A DNA stretch of 60,728 nucleotides from an uncultured Clostridia bacterium (GCA_934486495.1 CAKSPW010000005.1:1-60728); one strand, 5' to 3'; positions 49,004 to 59,167 are shown, counted from the first letter of the stretch. The notes: generated by a model from the letters alone, not told the origin. Translations and numbers: made by a program.

Positions 49004-50566
49004 TTAGAATTCCTCCGTTTTTTTATTTATCTTATTTAATACTTTGCTCAGTATGTTGCGACCATATCTGCATAAATGCATAAATTCGTTTGTTTTTATA
49101 TAAGGTATGATAACCAAGCACGACGTTATTGCACATATCGGAACACAAATTATAAATCCTGTAATTTTGCATGATATTCCGCTAAGCAAAAAGTCTGTTC
49201 CAAAGCACATAATCACCATCACCAAAATATATCCGAGCAGGCGCACATAGTATCCGAATATTCCTTTTTTAAAAAAATACTTATAGAGCACATAAGGATC
49301 ATACCATGCTGAAACAGCAACCCTTGATATTACGGTAGCCAAAATTACGCCTCCGATACCTAAAGGTTTGACAAGAATAACAGACAGCACCGCATTTACT
49401 ATTGCCGAAAAAATCGCTCTATACTTGCCCTGAACAAAGTTGCCCGTAGTATCCCTAAAAGTGTTAATCGCATTTTGGAACCCATACATGAAGTAATCAA
49501 GTGTTATAGTAAACACAACTACTTTTGAAAGTATATATGCTTTTCCCCATAATAATAATATAAATCTGTTTACCAGCACATAAAAACATATACTTGTGAT
49601 TCCGTAGACAATAAACACCGCAAACGTATAAACCTTAAACAATGTTTCAACTTCATCTTTACCTTTTGCAGCAACAAAATTTCCTACCGTAGCAGTCATT
49701 GCCGTAAAAATTTGAACCGTAAGCTGTTTCAATGCCATAATTATCATTGTATAGTTTGAGTAAACTCCGACCATAACCGTGCTGACAAATCCATTGATTA
49801 TAATATTGTCGGCGGAAGATAATACAACACTTCCTATTCTTCTTATAAAAAGTGCACCCACATTTTTTTTCACAACACAAATTTCATCTTTTGAAAGCTT
49901 TTCGGTGCTTTTCTCGCAAAGTTCGGGGTACTCTTTTTTAGCCTGCATACTTATTATTACAGCTTGAATATAGTTCGCAATCACCTTAACAGAAAGGAAT
50001 ATATAATAGTTTCTGAAAATGTACAGTACCACACATTCACATACAAGCGCAGAAATCTTTATCACAAGCTGCCATAACGAAACCGAGCTTTGTCTTTGGT
50101 TTACGACCAAAACAGCCTGTCGATGAGCGAGAAAATAGCTTGAGACGGTATTAAATAAAAATAATACAAAAACAATGTAAATATTTATATCAATTTCAAG
50201 TAAATCCGCCTTTGTTATTTTCCTTAAAAACGGCATGAGTATTATTCCCACACATATTATGGATATAATAATTGCATTGTAAGCTTTTTCATACAGCGTT
50301 ATAAACTGCCTCGACTTGTGAGTGTCATTTTGTGATACGGGCTTGTACAAATTGAAAATTATCGCATTTCCTATACCAAGCTCAGCCAAAGAAAACACAG
50401 TGAGAATACTTGTGAAAAGACCGTCTATTCCTAAATACTCCGCACCCAAAAGCTTAATAAATACTGTTCTGTTTAAAAATGATACCGCTAAAATTATCAC
50501 TTGAGCAATTAGTGACACCGTAACATTTCTTGCAGCATTTTTCAGTCGGCTTTTTGTTTTATGCAT
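49004..50566 (-). CDS. wzx: Polysaccharide flippase (Wzx-like, MATE/MOP superfamily)
   Basis: A 520-aa membrane protein with about 14 hydrophobic helices. It starts RNVTVSLIAQVIILAVSFLN, followed by LGAEYLGIDGLFTSILTVFS and LAELGIGNAIIFNLYKP, the typical beginning of oligosaccharide-unit flippases. It carries lipid-linked repeat units across the membrane before polymerisation by Wzy. Its partner polymerase is at 53459-54709. Starts with ATG 50566 near the previous gene. Confidence 0.9.
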   Translation of the reverse strand: MHKTKSRLKNAARNVTVSLIAQVIILAVSFLNRTVFIKLLGAEYLGIDGLFTSILTVFSLAELGIGNAIIFNLYKPVSQNDTHKSRQFITLYEKAYNAIIISIICVGIILMPFLRKITKADLLEIDINIYIVFVLFLFNTVSSYFLAHRQAVLVVNQRQSSVSLWQLVIKISALVCECVVLYIFRNYYIFLSVKVIANYIQAVIISMQAKKEYPELCEKSTEKLSKDEICVVKKNVGALFIRRIGSVVLSSADNIIINGFVSTVMVGVYSNYTMIIMALKQLTVQIFTAMTATVGNFVAAKGKDEVETLFKVYTFAVFIVYGITSICFYVLVNRFILLLWGKAYILSKVVVFTITLDYFMYGFQNAINTFRDTTGNFVQGKYRAIFSAIVNAVLSVILVKPLGIGGVILATVISRVAVSAWYDPYVLYKYFFKKGIFGYYVRLLGYILVMVIMCFGTDFLLSGISCKITGFIICVPICAITSCLVIIPYIKTNEFMHLCRYGRNILSKVLNKINKKTEEF

Positions 50567-50581
50567 TTTACCGTCTCCAAA

Positions 50582-51805
50582 CTATTTATTTAATAAATGC
50601 AAAAGTGTATCACGAAACGAATAATAGTATTCGCTTTCTCTGTCTATTCCGCATTTTATTCGATTTTTGTATTCGCCTGCATTTGATATGATGTTATCAA
50701 CTCGTTTGCTAATTTCATCTATATTAACCTCGTCTTCATAAAAACAAAAATCAAGCAAATCCACTCTTTCCATAAAATCACGGATTTTTGAATTATATTC
50801 TGTGTTATACTGATTTCTCTTCTCTATCGCTATCGTTGGTGTGCCGTTCTTTAGCGAAAGCAGATTTCCGTGAAAGAAATGTGTAAATGTAACGTCAAAC
50901 AGCGAAAACACAATTGACCATTCAAACGGCGATAAATCTTCCAAAAAACAATCGGCATATTTATTTGCCTTATACACACTTACTATATTGTATTTATCTC
51001 CAATTGAATCTTTAACTATTTTACCAAGCCAATCATCACACATAATCCCTATTATCGGTTTTGAAAAATTAATGCCCTTTTCAATGAGTATATTTTTTAT
51101 TTTAACAACCGGTATAGGCAAGCTATTCACATTCAAAAAAACAGTCGGATCACAATTGTGATGTACAGTAATACCGGAATTAATATGCTTTACAAACATT
51201 TCTGTCGGAATATCACGCACACCAACATAATTGAAAGTTTTCCATGCTTCGCATAAATACTCCCTTTGATATTCACTGATTTTAGAATAATCAAGTCCGT
51301 AAGAAGACGCCGCATAACTCATTTTTTTACAACCTATATCATCATGAAGAAAATACGGATTAGGAAATTTACATAAATCCCAGTTAAAAACCGCATCACT
51401 TCCGACAATTACAACATCATATTTTGCATTTCTGATTTTTTCAAAAACCTCATCATCATTATCTGAAATTATAAAATAGTCAGACAAATTCAAGCTTTTA
51501 AGTTGGTTCTTAAAGCCTGAAATCATCTTTTTTTCCTCGTTAACACGCTTACGCTCACAAAGAGATTTGAGCATGAATTTTGTATAAGTGATCTTCTCCC
51601 TTATACCCTTCGCATATAAGATTAGTTTAATATAATTTATTAAATTCTTATTATAGAGCAAATACTTTCTCACAGGGAGATAATCTATAATTTCAACCCT
51701 GCAATCCGGAAAATCATCCGAGAGTCTTTTACACAAGCTATAAGATTGCATAAAAGCCCCATAATTAATACTTCTGTGATATGTTAGTATTCCTATTTTT
51801 TTCAA
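50582..51805 (-). CDS. Polysaccharide pyruvyl transferase family protein
   Basis: A 407-aa protein of the CsaB-like family, which adds a ketal-linked pyruvate to sugar residues using phosphoenolpyruvate. Start MKKIGILTYHRSINYGAFMQ (Asn-Tyr-Gly-Ala), then DVVIVGSDAVFNWDL (Gly-Ser-Asp), MSYAASSYG, GVRDIPTEMFVKH and FTHFFHGNLLSLKNGTPTIA (His-Phe-His-Gly) are all family landmarks. It would place a negative charge on the polymer. Confidence 0.88.
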   Translation of the reverse strand: MKKIGILTYHRSINYGAFMQSYSLCKRLSDDFPDCRVEIIDYLPVRKYLLYNKNLINYIKLILYAKGIREKITYTKFMLKSLCERKRVNEEKKMISGFKNQLKSLNLSDYFIISDNDDEVFEKIRNAKYDVVIVGSDAVFNWDLCKFPNPYFLHDDIGCKKMSYAASSYGLDYSKISEYQREYLCEAWKTFNYVGVRDIPTEMFVKHINSGITVHHNCDPTVFLNVNSLPIPVVKIKNILIEKGINFSKPIIGIMCDDWLGKIVKDSIGDKYNIVSVYKANKYADCFLEDLSPFEWSIVFSLFDVTFTHFFHGNLLSLKNGTPTIAIEKRNQYNTEYNSKIRDFMERVDLLDFCFYEDEVNIDEISKRVDNIISNAGEYKNRIKCGIDRESEYYYSFRDTLLHLLNK

Positions 51806-51819
51806 CTTGAATCACAACC

Positions 51820-52356
51820 TCATGTAAGATAATCTTTTAACTCCGCATGTTTCTTTGCCCAATTTATCGTATTGCCTACAACCTTAGCCGGATTTCCAAC
51901 AACAATACTATTGTCAGGTATTACGCCTTTTACAACACTGCACGCTCCTATTATACAATTTTTCCCGACATACGTGTTGGGAAGCAAAGAGGATCTCGCT
52001 CCTATAAAGCTGTTCTCCCCTATTACTATATCTCCGAGAAAATGCGGTGTGTTTGAAGCATTCCATGTAATTTCTCCGTCATTTAATGCAGTAAAACCTC
52101 TTGCAATGGAATAATCATGTGTAAGTAACATTACCTCCCTTGAAATTACGACCCCGTTATCAACGGTAATGTTGGTATAATTATGACTGTCAAAATAAGC
52201 ATCCGAGGATATATAATTCGGCATACCGTTTATATTTACCCCTAACTTTTTTAAATACTTTACATATGAATTCATATATTTATGCGGCATTAATACATTA
52301 TATAGTTTTCCGAAGATTTTAAAGAAGGCTTTTTTAGTTAATAAAATAAGTTTCAT
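51820..52356 (-). CDS. Hexapeptide-repeat O-acetyltransferase
   Basis: A 178-aa left-handed beta-helix acyltransferase. The repeats IGENSFIGARSSLLPNTYVG, KNCIIGACSVVKGVIPDNSI and VVGNPAKVVG are diagnostic, and HDYSIARG holds the likely catalytic His. It probably O-acetylates a sugar of the repeat unit. It overlaps the upstream glycosyltransferase gene by four bases. The N-terminus has a basic, weakly hydrophobic lead (LTKKAFFKIFGKLYNVLMP). Confidence 0.9.
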   Translation of the reverse strand: MKLILLTKKAFFKIFGKLYNVLMPHKYMNSYVKYLKKLGVNINGMPNYISSDAYFDSHNYTNITVDNGVVISREVMLLTHDYSIARGFTALNDGEITWNASNTPHFLGDIVIGENSFIGARSSLLPNTYVGKNCIIGACSVVKGVIPDNSIVVGNPAKVVGNTINWAKKHAELKDYLT

Positions 52357-53462
52357 ATATTTGTACCTATTATGTCATTTAGTATTTTTTTTAGTTTTTC
52401 GCTACTGTTTTCGCTATCGAAAAACTTCTTTGCATTTTTCGAGTATTCCTCATAATTAGAAATAATTTCTTTTATCGCTGAGGAAATGGCGTCAATATCA
52501 TTCCAGTTTACACATTTACCTGCCTTTGCAACGCCTACACTGCTTTCCAAGGCAGGAAGATCATTGCATAAAGATGGTATTCCAAACCCCGCATATTCGT
52601 ATGTTTTATTCGGAGCGCAAAATAAATTATTAAGTTTATCATCAGCATATACGGCAATTCCCATTTTTGCATAACCTGTTATTTCCATATGATGCGGTGC
52701 GGGGATATGACCTGCCCAAATTGTTTTTGAATAAATGTCATTTATCCTATCTTTAATACTCTCATCAGTCAGAGCTCCGACTACCAAAAGAATAACTTCT
52801 CTGTCAAGCATTTTAAGTGCTTTTGCAAGATTGACAAGTTCATATTTATATCCTATATATCGTGATTGATACAGAATAAAACTTCTTCCGTTAATCTCAT
52901 TTATAATATTCTTTGTCTGCTCTATTTGAGGCTCTATTCTTTCTGTCGGATATCCATAGGGTTTATTTGGGAGCGTATAAGGTGTTTTTGAAAGCTTATA
53001 TCTCCATTTAATTATTCTTGAGCGGTTTTTTTCGCAGCATATAATTCCGCTTGAACGCTTTGAAACATATCCTATCAGCGATTTATACAACCAATTTGAT
53101 GTATCATACAATTCCTTAAGGCATAATATGTATCTGAGCCTCTTCTTTATGCCAATTGCATGAATTGCCGAGTCAGCCGTTCCGAAAAAAATATAATCGC
53201 CTAATTTTGAATCCTTTAATGCATTCTTCAGATATTTTCTGTATTTTAGCGAAACATACAGTTTTGATTTAATTGAATTTGTATTTTGTTTCATGCACCC
53301 GTAAACATAATCAATACCATTGTCATCAAGCACCTTGTTTATCGAACCTGATGTTTCGCCCACAACAACCTTTATATCGTATCCCATATCATTCAGCATA
53401 CGAATATTATACATGCAAGACGGCACTCGTTCTATACTTCTTACACAATAGTAAAGTTTCAT
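52353..53462 (-). CDS. Glycosyltransferase (GT-B, GT4-like)
   Basis: A 369-aa cytoplasmic glycosyltransferase with a GT-B fold. The N-terminal half begins MKLYYCVRSIERVPSCMYNI. The C-terminal donor-binding half has FILYQSRYIGYKYELVNLAK, ILLVVGALTDESI, GHIPAPHHMEITGYAKMGIA and NKTYEYAGFGIPSLCNDLPA with the Glu of the E-x7-E type motif. It adds one sugar to the lipid-linked repeat unit; donor and acceptor unknown. It overlaps both neighbours by four bases. Confidence 0.82.
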   Translation of the reverse strand: MKLYYCVRSIERVPSCMYNIRMLNDMGYDIKVVVGETSGSINKVLDDNGIDYVYGCMKQNTNSIKSKLYVSLKYRKYLKNALKDSKLGDYIFFGTADSAIHAIGIKKRLRYILCLKELYDTSNWLYKSLIGYVSKRSSGIICCEKNRSRIIKWRYKLSKTPYTLPNKPYGYPTERIEPQIEQTKNIINEINGRSFILYQSRYIGYKYELVNLAKALKMLDREVILLVVGALTDESIKDRINDIYSKTIWAGHIPAPHHMEITGYAKMGIAVYADDKLNNLFCAPNKTYEYAGFGIPSLCNDLPALESSVGVAKAGKCVNWNDIDAISSAIKEIISNYEEYSKNAKKFFDSENSSEKLKKILNDIIGTNI

Positions 53463-54709
53463 TCGTTCCCTCCGTTTTTCTTCATTACGATATTTTTAAC
53501 AAAAGATGTCTTAAGTTCTCTTCCGCCTATAACCATAAAAATCCAAAAAGCAGGAGTTGTCCACATTTCATTTGAGAAGAAAAGCATCGGAAACGCCGTC
53601 AAGCATATAAGCAGATTGCAATACGTTTTCTCTTTGCCGCTTTTTTCTGCTCTGAACACTAAATTAAATGCTCCATACACTATACAAATAATCTGATACA
53701 AAGCTCCTACGATTCCACCCTCAAAAAGAATTTGCAAAACCCAATTATGCGGATAAGAATAGTGATTGAAGTAATGAAACGTCAGTACTCCGTGCCCAAA
53801 GAACGGTTTGTTTTTTATAGCATTCTCAGCAAATATCGCAATTTCATCACGTCCATGTGAAAGGTCGTTACTGTTTATGGCATCCAGTGTCTTTTTTATT
53901 GCTGCAGGCGTTGCGCCAAAAAGCTTATTGAAAACCGTTTCAATAAAATCAAGTACGGGAGCAAGGTTAATGTACACTATTACAAGAACAACAAAGACAA
54001 CGAAGATTTTTATTTTCTTTTTCTGTGTCAGTTTTATATATTTTCCATTATCATCAAATTTGATTATCCATAATAAAAATACGGCAACGAGCAGTGAAAG
54101 CATACTTCCTCTTGTTGCGGTCATAAATACGCGCAAAAGAAGATAGACAGAAGCAAAATTGCACAATTTCATATAGAAGTTTGATTCCTTTTTGAAATAT
54201 ATAAATTGAATCATATTAGAAACCAAAATGTGAATAATTGCATACGAATAACCCATTTCCATCTGATCAAAACTACCATGCAACACAAACAAATCATTGT
54301 GAACAACAAAAAGCAGCGGCGTCATATAGCAAGTATACCTTATAACCTTTTTGTAATCATATTTACAGAATACCAAAAGCATTGGCATGAATGAAAAGGC
54401 AAAAAACTTCATCGCAGTCATTTCCGAATACTTTACGTAAGCATGGGTGGTTACAATCAAAATAAGAATATTAGCCAAAAGCAAATGCGGATAATTTGCA
54501 AATGATATCCTTTGACCTTGAAGCAGTCCCATTCCAAAAAAAATCAAAGCGAGAAACGATCCTATAGAACCGCTGCTCGGTATGTGAAAATGAGTGCCGA
54601 AAATATAGAAAAAATGCACTGATAGTACACATACTATCGCCATTGCAATAAAGTCACACCTAAATTCTAAATTGTTTAGATTATCTGTTGATTTAATACT
54701 TTTTTTCAA
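53459..54709 (-). CDS. wzy: O-antigen/capsule polymerase (Wzy-like)
   Basis: A 416-aa membrane protein with about 10-11 helices and a large external loop before the last ones. The loop carries NSNDLSHGRDEIAIFAENAI and FFGHGVLTFHYFNHYSYPHN, followed by WVLQILFEGGIVGALYQIIC, the standard Wzy/O-antigen-ligase segment. It would link repeat units at the outer face of the membrane. This kind of protein is assigned by topology and context as much as by motif. Confidence 0.85.
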   Translation of the reverse strand: MKKSIKSTDNLNNLEFRCDFIAMAIVCVLSVHFFYIFGTHFHIPSSGSIGSFLALIFFGMGLLQGQRISFANYPHLLLANILILIVTTHAYVKYSEMTAMKFFAFSFMPMLLVFCKYDYKKVIRYTCYMTPLLFVVHNDLFVLHGSFDQMEMGYSYAIIHILVSNMIQFIYFKKESNFYMKLCNFASVYLLLRVFMTATRGSMLSLLVAVFLLWIIKFDDNGKYIKLTQKKKIKIFVVFVVLVIVYINLAPVLDFIETVFNKLFGATPAAIKKTLDAINSNDLSHGRDEIAIFAENAIKNKPFFGHGVLTFHYFNHYSYPHNWVLQILFEGGIVGALYQIICIVYGAFNLVFRAEKSGKEKTYCNLLICLTAFPMLFFSNEMWTTPAFWIFMVIGGRELKTSFVKNIVMKKNGGNE

Positions 54710-54716
54710 AATCAGA

Positions 54717-55901
54717 TTACTCCTTACCGTTAATTAAACTGTTATAAAGATTTAAATATTTCTTAAAACAGTTACTTTTATCAAAAATCTCACTGTTTAT
54801 ATCGACGCGTTGAACCTTTTGCATTATCCTCTTTAAAAGCTCGTTTATATCGCCCCTGTCTACTGTTTCACCACAGCCGTGGGCAATTGTCTCCTTGCAG
54901 CCTCCGGTATCATATGAAATAACATATGTTCCACAGCTTTGCGCCTCAAGATTTACCGTTGGGTAAGTATCCTCGTATGTGGGATTTACAAACACATCGG
55001 CTGCAGTATACCACTTTGCAAGTTCTTCGGCATTCGCAGTACGTGAAATCCCGGTTATTTCGTTCGGAATTTGCTTCTTTTGTCTGTCATCAAGCCCGAT
55101 AAGCACTATTTTGTACTCACTTGAAAGCTGTTTCGAAAGCTTTACAAAATCGTTTAATCCCTTTCCGGAATCCCATGTGCTTGCGACTCCCAAAACAACC
55201 TTTTTATTTTTCAACCCGTATTTTTCTTTTACATTTCCGTATTTCGGCTTAAAAACACCTGTATCTATGCCATTATTTATAACATTTATTGGATACTTGT
55301 TCAAATAAGATTGTTTCACCAAATTTCCGAGCCACTCCGACGGTGTTACAATAAACGCTTTGTTTAAGCTTGTAAATAAGTGCTTTTTTATATTATAGTT
55401 ATTTTTCGAGTTATCACACAAAATTGATGACGGATATTGTTTTTTTTGCGGGCAAGCAAAGCATCCGCTCTTCCATTTATCACAGCCTATAAAATCGAAA
55501 TGCGAGCAATGACCGGTAAATGACCAACAATCATGAAGAGTCCATACCACCGGTCGATTATACTCTTTCAAAAAATCAAACAATATTTCTATATTTAAAT
55601 AATAGCCGTGTATGTTATGAAGATGAATTATATCGGGAGAATATTTCTTAATAAATTCAATCATTTTTTTTGTGGCACCATGTGAATACATACCTGATTT
55701 ATCGGTAATTCTACTTAGTGAAACGTGAATATATTTATCAATTGCATTATTGAATTTAAACGAATTTTTCGATGTCTTCCCAGACCTTCCGAATATGCAT
55801 TTGCATTCATCGCCGGAGGCTATAATTATATTTTCCAAATCCTTCACTATCTTGCCGGTGCTAAAAATTCCGTAACAAGAATTTATTTGCAATACTTTCA
55901 T
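54717..55901 (-). CDS. Glycosyltransferase (GT4)
   Basis: A 394-aa GT4 enzyme. The N-terminal MKVLQINSCYGIFSTGKIVK has the glycine-rich loop, and IIHLHNIHGYYLNIEILFDF and VWTLHDCWSFTGHCSHF follow, with a Cys-rich segment typical of a subgroup. The donor domain has VVLGVASTWDSGKGLNDFVK, VLIGLDDRQKKQI and FVNPTYEDTYPTVNLEAQSC with the E-x7-E motif. The start is set at 55901 by AGGAGTG just upstream. An ATG at 55943 is too far from any ribosome binding site. Confidence 0.92.
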   Translation of the reverse strand: MKVLQINSCYGIFSTGKIVKDLENIIIASGDECKCIFGRSGKTSKNSFKFNNAIDKYIHVSLSRITDKSGMYSHGATKKMIEFIKKYSPDIIHLHNIHGYYLNIEILFDFLKEYNRPVVWTLHDCWSFTGHCSHFDFIGCDKWKSGCFACPQKKQYPSSILCDNSKNNYNIKKHLFTSLNKAFIVTPSEWLGNLVKQSYLNKYPINVINNGIDTGVFKPKYGNVKEKYGLKNKKVVLGVASTWDSGKGLNDFVKLSKQLSSEYKIVLIGLDDRQKKQIPNEITGISRTANAEELAKWYTAADVFVNPTYEDTYPTVNLEAQSCGTYVISYDTGGCKETIAHGCGETVDRGDINELLKRIMQKVQRVDINSEIFDKSNCFKKYLNLYNSLINGKE

Positions 55902-55917
55902 ACATAACACTCCTGTT

Positions 55918-57096
55918 TTATATTTCTCTTTCCTCACTGTCATGCAAAAGCTTTTTAAACGACGTTATAAAGCTGACAAAAAACGGGCGTAAATCCTCAA
56001 TATAAAACAATTCATCTGTATTATTTTTAAAATTAAACCATGATGGCTTTGCAGAGAACCTGGTTTTCGATTTCAAAAACCACAGTAAATCCTTATGAAA
56101 ATGACGCAAATATATATTATCCTCATAAGATAAATATTCGGTTATTTCCTCACCAAACGCCTCCTCGGCTATTTGCTTTGCTATGTTTATGCCGCACACA
56201 AAACATAATTTCGCAGTTCCATTCAACCGCGGATTTATTTCGAGTATTTTCGGCGTATTGTCACGAGGGTCACGCACCAAATCAAGAGATGCGTATCCAC
56301 ACCATGAAATGGTATTTAACAGTTTTAAGCAGTATGTCTTTATTTCTTCATCATGTACAGTTACATTAAGGGTGCTTGAACCACCCTCGAACGGATACCA
56401 CCTAAGTTTATCCATAAGCAAAAAACTTTTTAGTTTACCTAATTTATCAACAACCATTTCAACCTGATATTGTGATGAGCCCTTAGGAATATATTCTTGA
56501 ACAAGTGCACCGGAAAACTTATCATTTACGCCATTATAAATATTTTTAAAATCCTTTTCATCCTTTACAATAAAAAACCCTTTTGCTCCGAAACTTACTC
56601 TTGGCTTGACAACTAACGGAAACCTCCAATCAGATAAATCTAATTCTTCGATTTTGCTTACAATAGCGGTTTTGGGACATGGTATACCGTTATCCATACA
56701 TACACGCATTGTATTAAGCTTATCGATAGCCATTTTAAATATTTCGGAATCGTTTACATATACATATCCGCAATACTTTTCAAGTTCTTTTTTGTTTTCC
56801 GATAAAATCATAGCCGGAAAATCAAATGTCGGAACAATTATATCATAATACACATTCCGAACTGCAGATAATATACTTTTAAAGGTTTTTTCTTTATTTT
56901 TGTCGTCATAAAACGAATAAACAACTTTATCCGTATATTTAAAAACTGCCGCCACATCAAGCTTTGATGAACAATACGCTGTTGTTTCAAATCCCAGCTG
57001 ATGAAACCCTTTTATTATCGGCAAGGCTTGTCTGGAGCCTCCCTCAATTATTAAAACTTTTTTTCCTTTGTATTGTGCAATTTTATTCAAATTCAA
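55918..57096 (-). CDS. ATP-grasp ligase of the polysaccharide operon
   Basis: A 392-aa ATP-grasp enzyme of the carbamoyl-phosphate-synthase-like kind. Start KKVLIIEGGSRQALPIIKGF is the pre-ATP Rossmann half. The ATP-grasp half shows RFPLVVKPRVSFGAKGFFIV, LVQEYIPKGSSQYQVEMVVD, YASLDLVRDPRDNTPKILEI and EINPRLNGTAKL with metal ligands. Such ligases form amide or ester bonds through an acyl phosphate, so it could attach an amino acid to a sugar or make a precursor. Its presence amid glycosyltransferases suggests an amino-acid decoration. Substrate not known. Confidence 0.85.
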   Translation of the reverse strand: MNLNKIAQYKGKKVLIIEGGSRQALPIIKGFHQLGFETTAYCSSKLDVAAVFKYTDKVVYSFYDDKNKEKTFKSILSAVRNVYYDIIVPTFDFPAMILSENKKELEKYCGYVYVNDSEIFKMAIDKLNTMRVCMDNGIPCPKTAIVSKIEELDLSDWRFPLVVKPRVSFGAKGFFIVKDEKDFKNIYNGVNDKFSGALVQEYIPKGSSQYQVEMVVDKLGKLKSFLLMDKLRWYPFEGGSSTLNVTVHDEEIKTYCLKLLNTISWCGYASLDLVRDPRDNTPKILEINPRLNGTAKLCFVCGINIAKQIAEEAFGEEITEYLSYEDNIYLRHFHKDLLWFLKSKTRFSAKPSWFNFKNNTDELFYIEDLRPFFVSFITSFKKLLHDSEEREI

Positions 57097-57126
57097 CGCA
57101 CCTCCGACAGCCGTGTCGTGATCAGA

Positions 57127-58326
57127 TTATATTTTTTCTGTCAGACTAATCAAATGTTCTTCCAAATCATTCATGTATTTTTCTTTTGTAAAATTATCCG
57201 CAAAATACATTCTTGCATTTTCGCCGCAATCCTTATATTTATCGGAATTATCAATAAAATCAAGCATTATTTCAGCCAGTCCCTCGGGGTCTGCCGCTCC
57301 TGTGCTTGCGCCGCAGTGCGCTTGTTCTATTACATCCCGTGCGGCACCGTTGATTGAGGCTAAAACCGGTTTCCCGGCTGTCATATACATCTGCAGCTTT
57401 GCCGGCAAGGTATTTCCCACAAAATTATTTCCTCTCAGCGTTAATATAAGCGCATCTGCCATTTTGTAAAACTTCCACATATCGGATGATTTTTGCTGAT
57501 TATGAAAAACAACCTTATCATCAACTCCAAGCTCCTTCGCAAGCGCTGTCACCTCATCGTACTTTGAGCCGTAACCCACTATGTGAACACAAAATTCCCT
57601 TTTATTCTTTATAAGCGCCGCAGCTTTGATTATTACATCAACTCTCTGTCCGGCACCGACATTGCCCGCATACATAAAATCTACAATTCCGTTATCGCTT
57701 TGCAAATCCATATTTATCATGCTGCTGTCTGCGTGCTGAGGTAAATAATGAATTTTTTCTTTTTCAATACCAAGCTTTTCGTTCAGGTAATCTATAAACG
57801 GCATAGATGTAACGCATATCTCATCAAATCCCTCATAGATTCTTTTCGACATTTTTGTTACAAGCCGATAAAACAATCCTTTATCATTTTTTACATGAGC
57901 CTGTACAGACTCCGGCCATATATCAAGGCAATACATAAGTATCGGTACATCAAACTTTTTCTTGTATTTAAGTGCCGGTATGCACATCATAATCGGTGAA
58001 AGTTCATACGAAAATACAACGTCAAACTTTTCTTTCAATCTTTTTATTCTGTATGAGGCAGATAAGGCATATGACAAATAATTGAGAGCAAGGAAAACGG
58101 CTCCGCTTCTTCTGCCTATCTCCGCACACCTTATAATATGGACTCCGTCTTTATACTCATCCCTCTTTTTTCCGTGCTTGTATGTTTTGTCAATGTAGCC
58201 TTTCGGATAATTCGGCAATCCGGTAAGTACGGTAACGCTATGGCCTCTCTTTACAAGTTCAGGCGCTATTTCATTAATCAAAAACTGTTCGGGATAATAA
58301 TACTGCGAATTAATTAATATATTCAT
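57127..58326 (-). CDS. Glycosyltransferase, WbuB-like (putative FucNAc transferase)
   Basis: A 399-aa GT4 enzyme close in form to WbuB/FnlD proteins linked to L-FucNAc. The start MNILINSQYYYPEQFLINEI (the active-site loop), GHSVTVLTGLPNYPKGYI, YCLDIWPESVQAHV and ICVTSMPFIDYLNEKLGIEK are characteristic. The C-terminal half has IVDFMYAGNVGAGQRVDVII and MTAGKPVLASINGAARDVIE. With UDP-L-FucNAc made in the same operon, transfer of that sugar is the best guess. The start at 58326 follows GGGAGTG. An in-frame ATG at 58395 would overlap the deacetylase gene. Confidence 0.88.
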   Translation of the reverse strand: MNILINSQYYYPEQFLINEIAPELVKRGHSVTVLTGLPNYPKGYIDKTYKHGKKRDEYKDGVHIIRCAEIGRRSGAVFLALNYLSYALSASYRIKRLKEKFDVVFSYELSPIMMCIPALKYKKKFDVPILMYCLDIWPESVQAHVKNDKGLFYRLVTKMSKRIYEGFDEICVTSMPFIDYLNEKLGIEKEKIHYLPQHADSSMINMDLQSDNGIVDFMYAGNVGAGQRVDVIIKAAALIKNKREFCVHIVGYGSKYDEVTALAKELGVDDKVVFHNQQKSSDMWKFYKMADALILTLRGNNFVGNTLPAKLQMYMTAGKPVLASINGAARDVIEQAHCGASTGAADPEGLAEIMLDFIDNSDKYKDCGENARMYFADNFTKEKYMNDLEEHLISLTEKI

Positions 58327-58330
58327 TGTT

Positions 58331-59167
58331 TTACACTCCCGCCAATTCTCTAAACGTGCCGAACGTAAAACCGTTATCCCGTAAAATTCTAACAAGTTCT
58401 TCTATCTTTTTATCCACGCTGCCAAGACCTTTTCTGGCACGAATATTCGTTAATATACCTGTATTTGCAACAGACGGCATCTTTCTTTTTGAAAGTTCAA
58501 ACGGATGAATGTATAAAAAATACGAACTGTTTGAAGAAACATATTTTTTTATGAGCGGCTCCATAAGAAATTGCCACGGCAAAAGTCTTATCCACCCTCC
58601 GCCCGAAACGGCTATATCTTTTTTTAAAAACTTCTCAGTACTGAGTGCAAACTCTGTCATATCATCTTTTTTATATATGCCGTCCGATATTTGAATAAAA
58701 TCATCAAGATTCAACTCACCGTACAGTGGATGACCTTTTACGTTCATTTTGCTTGAGCTATATTTAAAACCTGTTTCCCTCACAATTTTATATCTCTCAT
58801 CATCAATTCCGTAGCACGGAGCTCTGTATCCGACAACTTCTTTCCCGATTACATCCTCAATTGTTTGCTTTGCATTTTTTAATTCCTCGGCAAACTCATC
58901 AACTGACAAATCCATTGGTCTGATATGTCTCATCCCGTGACACGCAATTTCATGACCGCAACTGATTGCATAATCAAGAACATCCTTATTATCCTTTGCA
59001 AGTTCACCCAAAACAAAAAAAGTCGTTTTTATATCGTTTTTATTCATAAGTTCAACATAATTTACAAATCCGTCAAGCATAGAATAATCCTTATTCGCTT
59101 TCCCCAGAAAATAATACAGATGATACCAGTCCTCGACATCCATAGATAAAACAGCATTTTTACTCAT
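58331..59167 (-). CDS. Polysaccharide deacetylase (NodB domain)
   Basis: A 278-aa CE4-type deacetylase. It starts VLSMDVEDWYHL (catalytic Asp and metal Asp), has IKTTFFVLGELAKDNKDVLD, CGHEIACHGMRHIRPMDLSV with the two metal His, GYRAPCYGIDDERY and, near the end, FLYIHPFE with the last His. It has no signal peptide and resembles the deacetylases found with exopolysaccharide loci, so it may act on lipid-linked intermediates or be cytoplasmic. N-deacetylation of an N-acetylhexosamine is the expected reaction. Confidence 0.92.
   Translation of the reverse strand: MSKNAVLSMDVEDWYHLYYFLGKANKDYSMLDGFVNYVELMNKNDIKTTFFVLGELAKDNKDVLDYAISCGHEIACHGMRHIRPMDLSVDEFAEELKNAKQTIEDVIGKEVVGYRAPCYGIDDERYKIVRETGFKYSSSKMNVKGHPLYGELNLDDFIQISDGIYKKDDMTEFALSTEKFLKKDIAVSGGGWIRLLPWQFLMEPLIKKYVSSNSSYFLYIHPFELSKRKMPSVANTGILTNIRARKGLGSVDKKIEELVRILRDNGFTFGTFRELAGV

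Noticed and set aside
48520..49083. 187-codon plus-strand frame antisense to the UDP-sugar dehydrogenase gene
   Set aside because: Antisense to a certain gene, Cys/Tyr/Arg-rich low-quality translation, no ribosome binding site.
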